The position numbers were made by a program, and so were the translations under genes. The notes beneath the pieces were generated by a model, which was not told the DNA's origin, ran no database searches, and saw nothing but the letters and a program-made list of their open reading frames with translations. This document shows positions 37,933 through 48,474 of a stretch of DNA of 64,000 nucleotides, in pieces (position 1 is the stretch's first letter; each line of letters begins with the position of its first letter). Origin of the DNA: Rhinopomastus cyanomelas (taxonomy: Eukaryota > Chordata > Aves > Bucerotiformes > Rhinopomastidae); the NCBI GenBank assembly GCA_013400115.1, contig VXBP01005102.1, positions 372,001-436,000 on the forward strand, written 5' to 3'.

Positions 37933-39806
37933 TTCCGGCAGTCTCTGGCCACTTTATCAGGCAGGTGTAGCTGACAGAATGGATGGAGTATGGGCTATTG
38001 GAACACTCTCGTGGAGTCTGAGGAGAAAGACTTGTGTCATTAAAAGACCATCTCCTCTTCAAATTGCCTCTAGAGGCACCTGCAGAATTTCCACCTGTCT
38101 GCTAGATCTGCCTTTCCTTCTTCTTTTTGCAGATCTCAGAAAACAAAGGAGAATGAAATATATCTGCTTAATAAACTGGGATGCTGCTCTTGCACAGTGG
38201 GGTTAAATGGGTGCGTGTAGGAACTGCAAGTACAGGAAGGAAGTGCGGAAAGAGATCATCACTGCCCTGCCATGTGCTGAAAATGCTCTGGCTCTTACTT
38301 GTTTGTCTTCACAACTCTGCCAGTGCAACAACAAAATTGCATCTCCTCTGCAAGGCTGAGAAGCTTTGAGCAGGCTCAGCTGCAGAGTACAGCACTGTAT
38401 CCTGACTAAGCACGTTATGGCTCATCAAACATCATACGTTTTGACTCACCATTGCTCATCTACCTTGAAAAAGGTCCCTAGATGCTTGGACTCCACTGGC
38501 AGAGCAGTTATACAGTTCCCTTAAAACAGTTATTTTGGTCATGCCAGGGTCTAGAGACTTGTATGAGCAGTTATCTTTTTCTATTTTTCAGAAATTTCTT
38601 TTCCCCAGTTTCAGTGACATTTAGGAACAAGTCAGCAGTTTTGGTGTGGCAAGTAGTGAATGAAACTCGAGTGACAATGGTTGCCATTTTGTGGCTCTTT
38701 GAGGTGTGAGCTGATGAGTCTCATTTCAGATCATGGAGGGCAGATATCCACATTATACAGATGACTGCTGCACTTGGTGTTCCATGAAGTATTCATGTAT
38801 TGCTCTTTGCTTTTAGCCACCTCAAAAACAAAATAGTCCCCATCCCTATTTGTGTCCAGAGTCCATGGTTTCAGTGCCTGTTGGCTCTACATGAAAAGTA
38901 GATGGTACTTCATCTTTTCACGGTATTAATCCCTGAATATCTGTAAAACTGAGCTGCCACACAGACAGGCAGTAGTGACCTGAGTACCTGTTCCACAGCA
39001 GCTCAGCACTGCGTCTCTTGGCAGGCTAGCCAGGGTCTCTCCACTGGACAACTTGATGCTCAGATTCTGCATGTTTCCCTAAAAGCCAGGGAGAGTAAGG
39101 CTAGTGAGGCTGTGTCGGCTTGTGGTGCTGTTTCTCTTCCAACTTGCATCAAAGCCATCCCACTCCCATTGCAGGGAAACACAGACACCTTCCTGAACCT
39201 GTCATCCATGTGTTTCTGTCAAGACTTCAGTGGTGCCATACAGCCTGCACTCATCAAAGGCTGTTGCTCTAGGCCATGTTCCCTTTGAAGAGAGTGTAAG
39301 CATTTTGTGCTGAGAGTACATGTGGTACCGGTAGGACTGGGTTCATGTGGCCCCATCCATTTCCAAGCTGCCAGTTTTGGTCAGTCAGGCTGGCCCTGTC
39401 AGTCCTGCACCTACCAGGACTATTGGCATTAAAATGGCATTAAAAGATGGTGGCATGGATTTATGGTGTACATGCTCTGATTGCTCACTTGAATTCTTCC
39501 TCGAGTTTTCAGGAGCTGAAGTTAAAATGTAGACCTGCTGTTTCATTATCTGCTTCCAGCAGGGGGAGATGGGTCTGGAGAGTTATTTCTTCTGGGAACA
39601 CACACAAAAACAACATTATTTATTTTACTCATGAGGCTGTCCCCTAGGATTTGTGTGCTTCCTGATTGCCTGGCCTTTCATACCTGGGCAACCCCTTCCT
39701 TTTGCTTCTGTATGCTTCTAAAAGCAAATAAGACCTATCAGCTTTAGGTTCTGTTTTGCTTTTATTTTTCCCAAGACCCTTAAGGGAATTCCTTCCTCGT
39801 TTCTCT

Positions 39807-39829
39807 ATTATGATTATTATTATTATTAA
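39807..39829. repeat. (ATT)n microsatellite
   Basis: A short imperfect run of ATT units (attatgattattattattatta). Low complexity, possibly polymorphic. Confidence 0.85.
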
Positions 39830-40059
39830 ATAGTTATGCTATGGTGGTTCTAATGAGGATTGTATAAACATATGAGAAGATGACTTCCTCTGCAGAGAGG
39901 TGCCTCCAAGTTCACTGTGACACACATCACTTTGTATGGGGTAATTCCCAGCTTGAGTGAGGATGTGACTGGAGTCTGGGTAAGGGATTTCTTCCTTCTC
40001 CCTCCCTGAAACTCTCTGTCATTCTGTGTATAAAGCATATTGGTGCCACTTTCTATGAA

Positions 40060-40290
40060 CTATATTTAACTAAGCATTAAATTTAGATTTAACTGGATAG
40101 TTATTGCCTCCTAAGTAAATACTCTGAGACAAGGAAATATTTAGTGAGCTCTAGCAGTTGGGTGGCAGATGCTTCTTGCATTACATAATAGTTAATCTTT
40201 GACAAATATGTTTTCCTTACTCCACTGGCATTTAATTAACACACAATAGCTCTTATTAAATGTAGATGAAACATATGTGGGAGACTCTTG
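40060..40290. other. Candidate conserved non-coding element
   Basis: AT-rich block with several TTAAT/ATTAA cores (aactaagcattaaattta, gcatttaattaacacac) and a gttaatctttgac word. It lies about 1.2 kb upstream of the CpG island. Conservation was not testable. Confidence 0.28.
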
Positions 40291-40835
40291 TAAATAGGAT
40301 CCATGCAACACTCTGACTTGCAAGAGGGGTAACTTCACAGGGGACCAGGTCTTTCAGATGTACTTGAACTCTGCCACAAATGTGCAGAGATTTTCTCTTG
40401 GTCATACCCATCATCTGTGATGCCAGCAGCCTGATGGCGTCTCTTTGTCCCTTGTGCAGTCCATCACCCTAGAGCAGTAGCTACTAGTCTTTCAGCAGTA
40501 TGGTCTTCAGAGCATTATCCTTGTCAGAAGAAATCTCTCTCTGCAGTATCCTCAGAAGATTCAGTGTGTGGGTTAACCCTTTAGCTCTTCCTTGTTGCTC
40601 CTCATCTCTGCTGTCATTCGAGCTAAGTCTCTTGCAGGGGAAATGTATGAATTAGCTCAGTCCTTGGCTTGAATACAAAGCAGTCATCTCTTTCACTGCT
40701 TCGTGCCTGGCACTGGAGCAGTAGTAACATGACCTTAGCCCTTAATTTGTGGCCCTCTAACACATACAGGGGTTGTTTAAGTACTCATAGACAGAATGGC
40801 CTTTCTATACCAAGGCTGCAGGGGCAAGTTTCTAG

Positions 40836-41095
40836 AGGTTCAGAAAGCAACTAGACGCATTCCTGGAAGAATAAAAATCAATTGAAGGCCATTAACTACA
40901 AAGACACTGCCAATGGCAGGGGACATGCCTTAGCCACAAGTCACTTAAAATTAGACAAGTGCTCTGGGGTAGGGCCACTGCATGCTTGCCTTGTGTTGGT
41001 GCACTTCCCAAGGCATTGGCTTTTGGCCATGCTCAGAGACATAGGGGGAAGAGGAACCTTTGATCTGACCCCATGTAGCCATTTGTATGACACAG
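40836..41095 (+). mobile_element. Old LINE relic, reptile-type CR1/L3-like 3' end
   Basis: Resembles the 3' region of the ancient CR1/L3-like family shared by birds and other reptiles. Family words seen are ctagacgcattcctggaaga, ggccattaactacaaagaca, a diverged middle, cattggcttttggccatgct, cagagaca and, near the end, acctttgatctgacccca with gtagccatttgtatg. In intact family members this last part reads as a 'gacctttgatctgacccagtatggccatt' type end. The copy is clearly old. I recognise it from memory of the family, not from alignment. Confidence 0.62.
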
Positions 41096-41459
41096 AGCCA
41101 TTCCTAACAGTGGGCCGAAACTGGAGAGCTGTATCCCCATAAAGCTCCAGAAGAAGGGTTGAAGCAGGCAGTGTGCAAGACCTGGCTTTTCCCTCCCGGC
41201 AGAAGAATAGAGCAGCAGTGTCACCATTCAGGACAGCAGCTCACAGCAGAGGTCCTCTCAGCTTTTCCTACACCTGCTCCTCTGGGCCCTCCTCAAACCT
41301 CCCTGTCTTCCCACTCCCAACCGGCCATGCTCTGGCCACAGAAGGGTTATCCTGGCAAGGAGCATCTCTCCTGTTCCCTCCTGAGTAGGCTAGGGGAATG
41401 GCAGGCAGCAGCAGCAGTGAAACATGCGGCTTGTTCCTCTGCTAACTGAATCTCCCTTC
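41096..41459. other. Flank between LINE relic and CpG island
   Basis: Unique sequence, moderately C-rich, leading into the island. No gene is recognised. It may include upstream promoter elements. Confidence 0.5.
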
Positions 41460-42560
41460 TTCTCGCGGCAGTGATGGTGGTGCGATGCTGCGGGAGCGTT
41501 CCCCGGTGGGCAGCGCTGCCGCTGCGGGGCTGGGGGCTCAGCTGCCGGCGCTGGCAGCGGGGAGCACAGGCCGACCATTCACACTGCGGGCAGCTCAATA
41601 CCAGCTTTGTCTGCGCTCCATCCCTCGCAGGCTGGGAAAGGAGGTGGGGGGCGGGCGGTAAGGGCTGAGCGGAGAGAGGTGGGAGGGAGGCGGAGGTAGG
41701 GACAGGGATGTACAACTGTTTATCTGGAGAGGGGAAAGTCAGGGGTTGAGGGTGGTGGAAAAAGCAAGGTTTGAGGATGCGGAGGCAGTTGCCAAGAACG
41801 CTGCTCTGTAAAGCAGCGCGGTTGTGTCTTCGGGCCGCAAAGCCAAGTTGTTTGGACTTTTGGCCACGGCTGCTTTGCCCCTCCCCCCCTGTTCCCTTTC
41901 ATCGGTATTTTCTCTTGTGAATACTGGCCGTATCGTGCTCCATCCTCTGCCCCGCTCCCTCTGCATCCCTCTCACTCAGCCTCTCCTGCCGTCTCCTCTC
42001 TGCTTCCCTGTCTGCCTCTGCTTCCAGTTCCCCGCTCGCACTCTCCTTCTCCTCTCCAGACCCCTCTCCCGCCCTTCTCTCTCGAGCCTTTCCTCCCTCT
42101 GCCCTCCAGCCCTCACCCCTTCCCGCGTCCCTTCTCCCTGCTGCAGTGCCCCCTCCTTTCCCGCCTCAGCCGCGGTCCCGCTCCCGAAGGCCTTTCCCCG
42201 CCCCCCGCCGCCCCGGGTATCCCCATTGCCAGGGTGGGAGTCGGTGTCGGTTCAGAGAGGGACTAGGAGCGCCCGTTGCGGTTCCCTCCCGCGGCGGCCG
42301 CGGTGCTGAGCTGCCGCCTCACGAGTGAGGCTCCCTCCTCGCTCCTTCCCTCCCTCCTCTCCTCCTCCCTCCCTCCTCCCTCCCCATCCCTCCCTCTCTC
42401 GCTCGCTCCGCCTGGGAAAGTGGGTTAGGAAGGGAGCGCTGCACCGGAGCAGGACCAGCCACATCCACTTGCTCAGCCCAGCGGCACAGGACTCTGCTTG
42501 TTCCTTTTCCTTGTTTTTCCTTTTTTTCATCACCTCTCTTCATCACTCCAAACGGGTCGA
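41460..42560 (+). promoter_or_regulatory. LSAMP: CpG island, probable LSAMP 1b promoter
   Basis: The only strongly CpG-rich block in the window. It shows repeated CG dinucleotides at 41465-41660 and 42160-42310, GC-box-type words (ggggcgggcgg near 41648, cccgcccc near 42197), and the run gcggcggccgcgg near 42290-42303. There is no convincing TATA box at a suitable distance, so initiation is probably dispersed, as in other CpG-island neural genes. It lies immediately upstream of the LSAMP first coding exon and on the right side for the plus strand. The exact start site cannot be fixed; it should lie between roughly 42000 and 42500. Confidence 0.75.
42331..42410 (+). repeat. CT-rich low-complexity tract
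   Basis: An almost pure pyrimidine run built of CTCC and CCCT units, ending in ctctctcgctcgctccg. Polypyrimidine tracts at this distance from a CpG-island start site are common and can form triplex DNA. It may lie at the promoter or in the 5' UTR. Confidence 0.85.
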
Positions 42561-42951
42561 TTAAATTGCTTATCGGAGGTTTTTTTTGTGGTTTGTTTTG
42601 TTGGATTTTTTTTAATTGTTTTGCTACCTGACTTTTTCCTCTTCTGCTTTTTGTTTTTTAATTGAAGGTTGTGCTGAAACTTGTTCTTTTTAAAAAAGCC
42701 GTAAAAAAAAAAGAATAATAAAGACGAGTGTTGGGGGGGAAGAAGCCAGCAAGAGACTGAAAAGAGCCAGAGAAAGTGGCAGCTGAGGACTGTGAAATTA
42801 CCTCCCCTTTCTGGCGCTGAGGATCAGAGCGGGAGTTGTACATTATTATTATTGTTTTTCCTTCTCCATCCCTCCATCCATAAACACACGCAGAGTGGGA
42901 GAGAGAGAGAGACAGAGACAAGTCCAGCCAGCGAAACTCGACAGACCAGCC
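42411..42951 (+). other. LSAMP: Probable LSAMP 5' untranslated region
   Basis: Leads directly into the LSAMP start codon. It contains no ATG on the plus strand, and neither does the island before it back to 41777, so scanning ribosomes would meet 42952 first. It includes T-rich runs (42579-42660), an A-rich run (42703-42712) and a GA-rich run (42898-42920). Whether all of it is exonic is unknown, because a 5' UTR intron cannot be excluded. Confidence 0.6.
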
Positions 42952-43106
42952 ATGGTAGCGAGGGCTCAGCCTGATCGGAAACAATTACCGCTGGTCCTAC
43001 TGAGATTGCTCTGCCTTCTCCCCACAGGGCTGCCAGTCCGCAGCGTGGATTTTACCCGAGGTACCGATAACATCACCGTGAGGCAGGGGGACACGGCCAT
43101 CCTCAG
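42952..43106 (+). CDS. LSAMP: LSAMP first coding exon (1b type), partial gene
   Basis: Encodes the N-terminal 51 codons plus two bases of limbic system-associated membrane protein, a GPI-anchored IgLON adhesion molecule that acts on the neuronal surface in homophilic and heterophilic contacts. The start sits in a strong Kozak context (gccATGg). Residues 1-10 are basic and polar (MVARAQPDRK). Residues 11-28 form the hydrophobic signal core (QLPLVLLRLLCLLPTGLP). The mature N-terminus probably begins near VRSVDF. Residues 40-42 (NIT) are an N-glycosylation sequon. Residues 41-52 (ITVRQGDTAILR) match the start of Ig domain 1, just before its first disulphide cysteine, which the next exon should carry. 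The exon ends inside the final Arg codon (AG followed by the donor), the phase expected for IgLON genes. From memory, it differs from the mammalian protein at only a few positions (for example Ala-3, Ala-5 and Thr-35). Later exons are outside the window. NTM and OPCML are excluded because their N-termini differ. Confidence 0.95.
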
Positions 43107-43112
43107 GTAGGG
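43107..43112 (+). other. LSAMP: Splice donor of LSAMP exon 1
   Basis: The exon ends cctcag and continues gtaggg, giving a CAG|GTAGGG donor that fits the consensus well. The protein match stops exactly here. Confidence 0.93.
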
Positions 43113-46100
43113 CATTCCGCCAACTTTTCTATTCTCGTGCCTGTATTTGTGTATATGCAACATATGCATGTGGTGTAGATCTGTGTCTCAGTGAGAGCGT
43201 GGGTTGTTTTACCTCTGGAACTGCAGCAGCTGCTGCTGCAAACAACCTCTGCCTGTGTGTTTGTGCTTTAATAGAAGAAACACAAATAAATCGTAAAGCT
43301 TTCAAACACTTCTTGCCATCACTCTCCTCTATGGAGTGCTCTGGATCAAAAGAATTTCAGTGGGGAAAGATCTGTTCGTGTTAGCCGGCTCTAGTGAACG
43401 TAGTTTCCACTAGCCCTGCAGTATCAATAGAGAAATCCAGCTGTGCTTGCCAGATGTTCCATTGATCTTCCCATACTTCCTTTTGTACCTATGCAAAAAA
43501 CTTTATAGCTGGTGCTGCCAGAACTTTTGGGCAAGTTCTTTTGATAAACTCTGGCTTTTAATTTTATTTATTTACTTCTCTGCCTTGTAGGGAGGGGAGA
43601 TGGATGCACTATTTGAAAAGCCTAGTGGATAAAAACATGGTGTAAGAGTTTTGACATGTATGAACCTTGTATTGCATTGGAGTTTTTTTAGAGCCGAGTT
43701 AATGGGTAAATGCTGTGTCTGAGTGGTTGTGATGAGGATGTCTTTGCCAGAGAAGCCTTGATGTATTGAGTATTGCATTTCTGTATTTTTCATGCAGGGT
43801 TTTCTGAAGGTAGTTCTGAGGCTACTTGGGCTTTCAGTTAGGAGCATCCCAACTAGCTAGAATGCAATTGTGGTTTTTACCATGGCTTTCTTTTTCAAAT
43901 TCTGCCTTGTACAGTAACTTCCCTGCTGAAGGAAAAATCTGTGCCCGTTGGTGTGTGCGCACACTGTGTAGTACGACTATGAAAACTACTGGACGTAATT
44001 TAAAATAAGTCTGTAATTTGCAGGAGAAGCGGAAAGTGCACAAACCCTGAGGCATCAAGGGAGCTATCCTCTAGCAAAACTAACAGCAGCAGCAAAGTTT
44101 TCTTTTTCTTTCTCTAAAATAAATCCCGGTAGATGTGACCAAATGGTCTGCTACATGATCCCCTGAGTCCTGCATCCCTCCCATCTAATGATAGAGGGAT
44201 ATGTGAGCTAGCAAGATGGGATCAGTGAGGAGGGATGTGTGTGTGTGTAACACGTATCACTTCTCTCAGCTCTCGTGTGCTGGGTTGTTTTGATCCATTC
44301 AGCAGCTTCCATTCCCCAGCTCTCTAGACTTGTTAACTCGCATGTAAGATTTATCCACATGGAGTAATAGGATTTAGTAAGTAATTCATCTGCCTTGCAT
44401 ATGCAACGGAGGGGGTTTAGTTGTGACATGGTAAACACCTAACAAGGGGTGTTGCCTCAGACTCCCAGCTTGTCTCCCACTCAGTAGCAATTCGTAAATC
44501 CTATTAACCCTTTTTTAGTGGGGCTCCCAGCTGACTTACTCAATTTTTAAAGGCAAATCACTTCCATCAATCATTTATTTTGGAGAGAACTGCTCAGGCA
44601 GATGTTTGCCAGCTTATGTTTGGTACATACAGCAGCAGACAAGTCATTAAGCTCACTTGCCCAGCTAAGGGGGTCACTGGATTTCTATTTCCCACTTAAC
44701 CTTGGAGCTTTTGAGTTTATCTAGACACTGTGTGCTAAAGCTGCATTTACAGCAGAGAGGGCTGAGCGGATAGTGGAGATGCTGCCTGCCCGCGCTGCAT
44801 ATAAAGCATTAATCAGCAAGCTCAACAGGGCTTCATGGCAGAGTGATTTGGGTGTTTGCACGTTACTTGCCAGTGTTATGCCAGGCAGTAAAATAAAACT
44901 CCTGAGTGAGGTGATCCAGCTGTGTCAGCCATATGTGTGCCAAGTGAGAGTTTGCAGGAGCCACACACCACGCAGCCAATGCAACTGCTTGCCCTGAGCA
45001 ATAACAGTGTTCCTGGTGTTCCCAGCATGCTGCATTTCTGTCAGAAGTGACTGAGGCCAGTACACAGGCTTTTCTTTAAGCAGATCTGGCCAGCAATATG
45101 CTTTACATATTTCACATGAAGGGCAGTTGTCTACCCTCCCTTTTCCTGGGAGCAACCACAGGTTTCTGGGATGTTTTGGTACCCCATTCGGAAGAGATAG
45201 AGGCGAGGGACTTCACTGGAAGTCAGGACTGCCACGTGAGACTGGAAGGGGTGAGATTTCCCTCTGTCCCATACGATTTAGATCCTGCAGGGTGACATTT
45301 CATTCCCTTAGTTTAAAAGTAGAGTTGGTTTTCTAGCTTCCCCCTTCTGTTTAACCCAGATTTCTAAAACAAAACTTACTTTAGAACAGCCTTGAGTTTT
45401 AAAAACTCCCAGCATGTCTCCTTTGCTGCCTATAGATCCACTAGTGATGATGCAAAGGGAAGATCTAGATGGGGGAAAAGCCATTAGATCTATAGTAAGT
45501 GTGTTCAGAGCAGAACTCTATCTCCAGAGACAGATAGGTGAGATTTCTAACAAAGATCTAACACTTATCTTTGCTATGAATCTGCTTCGGAGGGAAGAGG
45601 GAGCATGCAGCAGCAGTCTACTGGTGCCCAGTAGCTCCATCCTGCACCCTGAAGGGAAGTGAAAATGTAGGTGGCAGAAAAATGATATGTAGTTGAAGAG
45701 AAATAAAAGCAATGTACACAATGATAACTAAAACATTTTGTTCATGTAAATGTTGGTGCAAATCATTCAGCAAAGGATGAGGTATTCTGAATTTTTCTTC
45801 TCCTTTTGGGGCCTTATGCATTTGTATATAGTGTTGTGCTTGTAGGTGGATGAATGGGTGGGTGGACTGATCTATAAAGTGGAGAAAAATAGTTTATTAT
45901 AAGCCCTAATGTTCTTAAAGGAAACCACTTCTTTGCAGCTTCATCTACAGCTTGTTACTCAGAATACAATCCTTCGGAGAAGTTTGGATATGACTTTTTA
46001 AAGCTCTGGCATTTAAAATATTCCCTTGCCATGGACTTTTAAGTGTTCCTAACTCTATACTGGCTCATCTCCTAAATGACCTGGCATCAGATTTGATTCA

Positions 46101-48118
46101 TTTGTTGGCCTTGCTGCAGGTTGATGACTTTCAGTGAGTATTTGGCATGGAGAATTTAGTAAGGGAATTGCAGAGAGAAAGAGTAAAAATAGCTCATGAT
46201 AGACTATCCACAGGGAAAAGGGTAATGATCTGCTCCTTAAAGCCAGGCTGAACAGAGAAAAGGGGTCTGTGAGCTGCAACAGGTGAGAAGCGCTGAGCAG
46301 TGTTTTTGGTGTTTGGAGAGCAGGGTGGTTCAATGCTGATTCTGTACATCACAGACCCTTTCCAGCTTACTGAGGTTTGATTTTTTCCTCTCTCTCTTCA
46401 GCAAAGGAAGAAAGACACTGAACCATGAGTATTGAGAGGGAGATGTGTGCTGCAACTCCTGCAATGTTTTGCTTGCAAAACTGCACTCATGAGGTTGTCA
46501 GGCTTTGTGTGAGTCTTCCTCGCTTGATGTTGGGAAAAAAAAAATCTTCAAACAGCGCACACATGAAATATCCCCCCAAACTAATGAAATCAGGAAGATA
46601 CAACCAAGGGCCAACCCCAGACCTTCTTTCCATTGACCTGCCTTCAATTTGTTCTCCAGGTGTTGGGTGGGCAAAGGCAGGGCCCCTGTGCTGTGTTACA
46701 CACTTTCAGCAATGAGGCAATGAGAAATAAGATGATGTTGGGTAAGCCAAGATATTGCTGGACAGCTACTACAAACTGAGGAGGGCAGGAACAGTGCTTC
46801 TGTGTTATGTTTGTCCCTTAAGATGGGTTAGAAGTAAAATGGCAGTAGAGTCCTTGCTGTGGAATTAGGTATGTGTGTAGCGTGTCAGGAGAAGAATCAG
46901 CTGTCTCAGGAACCATCACAGCAGATCACACTAAAGTGCCTTTAAAGCACTTTTCTGGGCATCAGTAGGACTTGCAGGTGGCCCAGGACTTGTAGGAGTC
47001 CTGGCACAAAGACAAATTTGGCATTTCATGACTTCTGAAGTGAAACTCATCTCTAGCTGGAACCAAAATAGGGTCAAATCCCCATTCCCATCTGCTCATT
47101 TATACCAGTACAAATCCACCAAAGCTCAGGGGCACTGCCAGAAATACTGTGTTTGTCTTTGGGGCAGATTCCTGGGGACTGATAATAAAGAGGTACAAGT
47201 GACTCATACAGGACTTAAGCTGCTGGGAGCTGCTCAGATGAGGCTCAGCCCACTGATGAGCTGTGAACTTGTCAACACCAGATTTTGGCTCATTGTTCTT
47301 GTTTTTTTTTTTTAAAGCATCAACTTTTCATCAATTAAATCAACCTGATGCTGATGCACTGATGAAAACCAACATCTACCTAAATGTGCAATTTCCTTTT
47401 TAGCAGGTATTTTTAAATATGTGAAGTTTCAAGATGATAGCACATTTAGGGACTTCCATCCTAATGGGTAATTGGTTTCTTCACGTTACATGTGTCAGAG
47501 TGTGGGCCAGAAGCAAATTACCACCAGTAACAATAGTGTTGTTGGTGTAATCCTGCAATACAAGCAATTTATGCAGACTCTGTTCTTGGCCTCCCAGTGT
47601 TTTGCTGATATTCTATGTGTGGAACTATGCTAGAGGACAAAGGCATCTTAGGCAAAATAGCAGCACAGCATCACAACAAAGTTTATGCCCTGTACAGTCT
47701 ATTTAAAAGTAAAAGCTGTTCAGATTACACTTATAATTAGCATATAATTTCTAACTGGGAGTGCTGAGCCAAGCCCTTTGCTAGAAATAAGAATAGGCAT
47801 GTTCGAAGGTATAATGCTACATAATAATACAGTCTTGGCAGTAAAATTGTAGCCTTGATTATTAGTAGTATTGTGGCTTTTAAAGGCCACCACTAAGTTG
47901 AGGCACCCTTTGTATTAAGTGCCATGTGAGCAGAGAGTAAGAAAGATGCCCTCTTCTGCAGGGCATCCATACGATTATAGCTGGGATGGGCTGAGGCTGG
48001 CGGTGGGCAGGAGGTGCTCAGAGGTCATGGGACTTGCCCAGGGTTGCAGAGCAGGTCTCAGCCTCACCGAGCCCAGCAACCTATCCGCTAACTTGGGTTG
48101 CATTTCACCTCAGCGATA
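43113..48118 (+). other. LSAMP: LSAMP intron 1, proximal part
   Basis: Non-coding sequence directly after the donor. It has no further exon-like frame with splice signals and protein similarity. It includes a TG run at 44235-44248 and a candidate conserved block at 44440-45000. IgLON first introns are typically hundreds of kilobases long, so it is expected that the next exon is not reached. Confidence 0.8.
44440..45000. other. Candidate conserved non-coding element / enhancer
   Basis: A low-repeat, balanced-composition segment about 1.4 kb after exon 1. It contains words of regulatory type such as ccatcaatcatttatttt, gcatataaagcattaatcag and the E-box cagctg. It lacks CR1 features, simple repeats and CpG decay. 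The position and texture suggest an intronic enhancer, but conservation was not tested. Confidence 0.3.
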
Positions 48119-48388
48119 CTGTGGCCTTCCAGTATCTTGAAGGGGGGCTACAAAAAAGCTGGAGAGGGACTTTTTAGAATGTCAGGTAGAGACAGGACTA
48201 GGGGGAATGGAGCAAAGCTGGAGATGGGTAGATTTAGAGTGGATGTGAGGAGGAAGTTCTTGACCGTGAGAGTGGTGAGAACCTGGAATGGGTTGCCCAG
48301 GAAGGTGGTTGAGGCCAGCCTGATCTAGGGTGGGGTGTCCCTGCCCTAGATGATCCTGTGGTCCCTTCTAACCCTGACTGAATCTATG
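48119..48388 (+). mobile_element. CR1 LINE, 3' fragment
   Basis: CR1 3' end of a subfamily different from the next copy. It begins near tggccttccagtatcttgaa and continues with aagctggagagggacttttt, acaggactagggggaatgga, gtgaggaggaagttcttgac, acctggaatgggttgcccag and gtggtccctt, ending in a degraded tail, actgaatctatga. ORF2 remnants read RRKFLTVRVVRTWNGLPRKV. Confidence 0.9.
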
Positions 48389-48474
48389 ACTTGGTCTAGG
48401 GGATCCTGCTGTGGCAGGAGGATTGGACTGGATGATCTTTCGAGGTCCCTTCCAATCCCTTATGATTCTATGAT
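48389..48474 (+). mobile_element. CR1 LINE, second 3' end in tandem
   Basis: Starts directly at the end of the preceding CR1 tail with cttggtctaggggatcctgc, then tgtggcaggaggattggact, ggatgatctttcgaggtccc and the tail tatgattctatgat. Only the last 86 bases of this copy are present. Confidence 0.9.

Larger units (their letters stand above)
37933..40835. other. Non-coding DNA, no gene seen
   Basis: About 2.9 kb of ordinary sequence. It includes a short ATT microsatellite at 39807-39829 and an AT-rich block near 40060-40290. No gene or RNA is supported. Confidence 0.6.

Noticed and set aside
41824..42309. 161-codon plus-strand frame, rich in Pro, Ser and Leu
   Set aside because: It lies wholly in the CT-rich CpG island and its composition simply reflects CCT/CTC repeats. 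It has no ATG start, since none occurs in this interval, and no domain.
42895..42951. Extension of the LSAMP frame upstream to 42895
   Set aside because: The upstream start would be GTG, and the encoded extension (from a GA-rich run) resembles no LSAMP sequence. The ATG at 42952 has a strong Kozak context and begins the recognised signal peptide.
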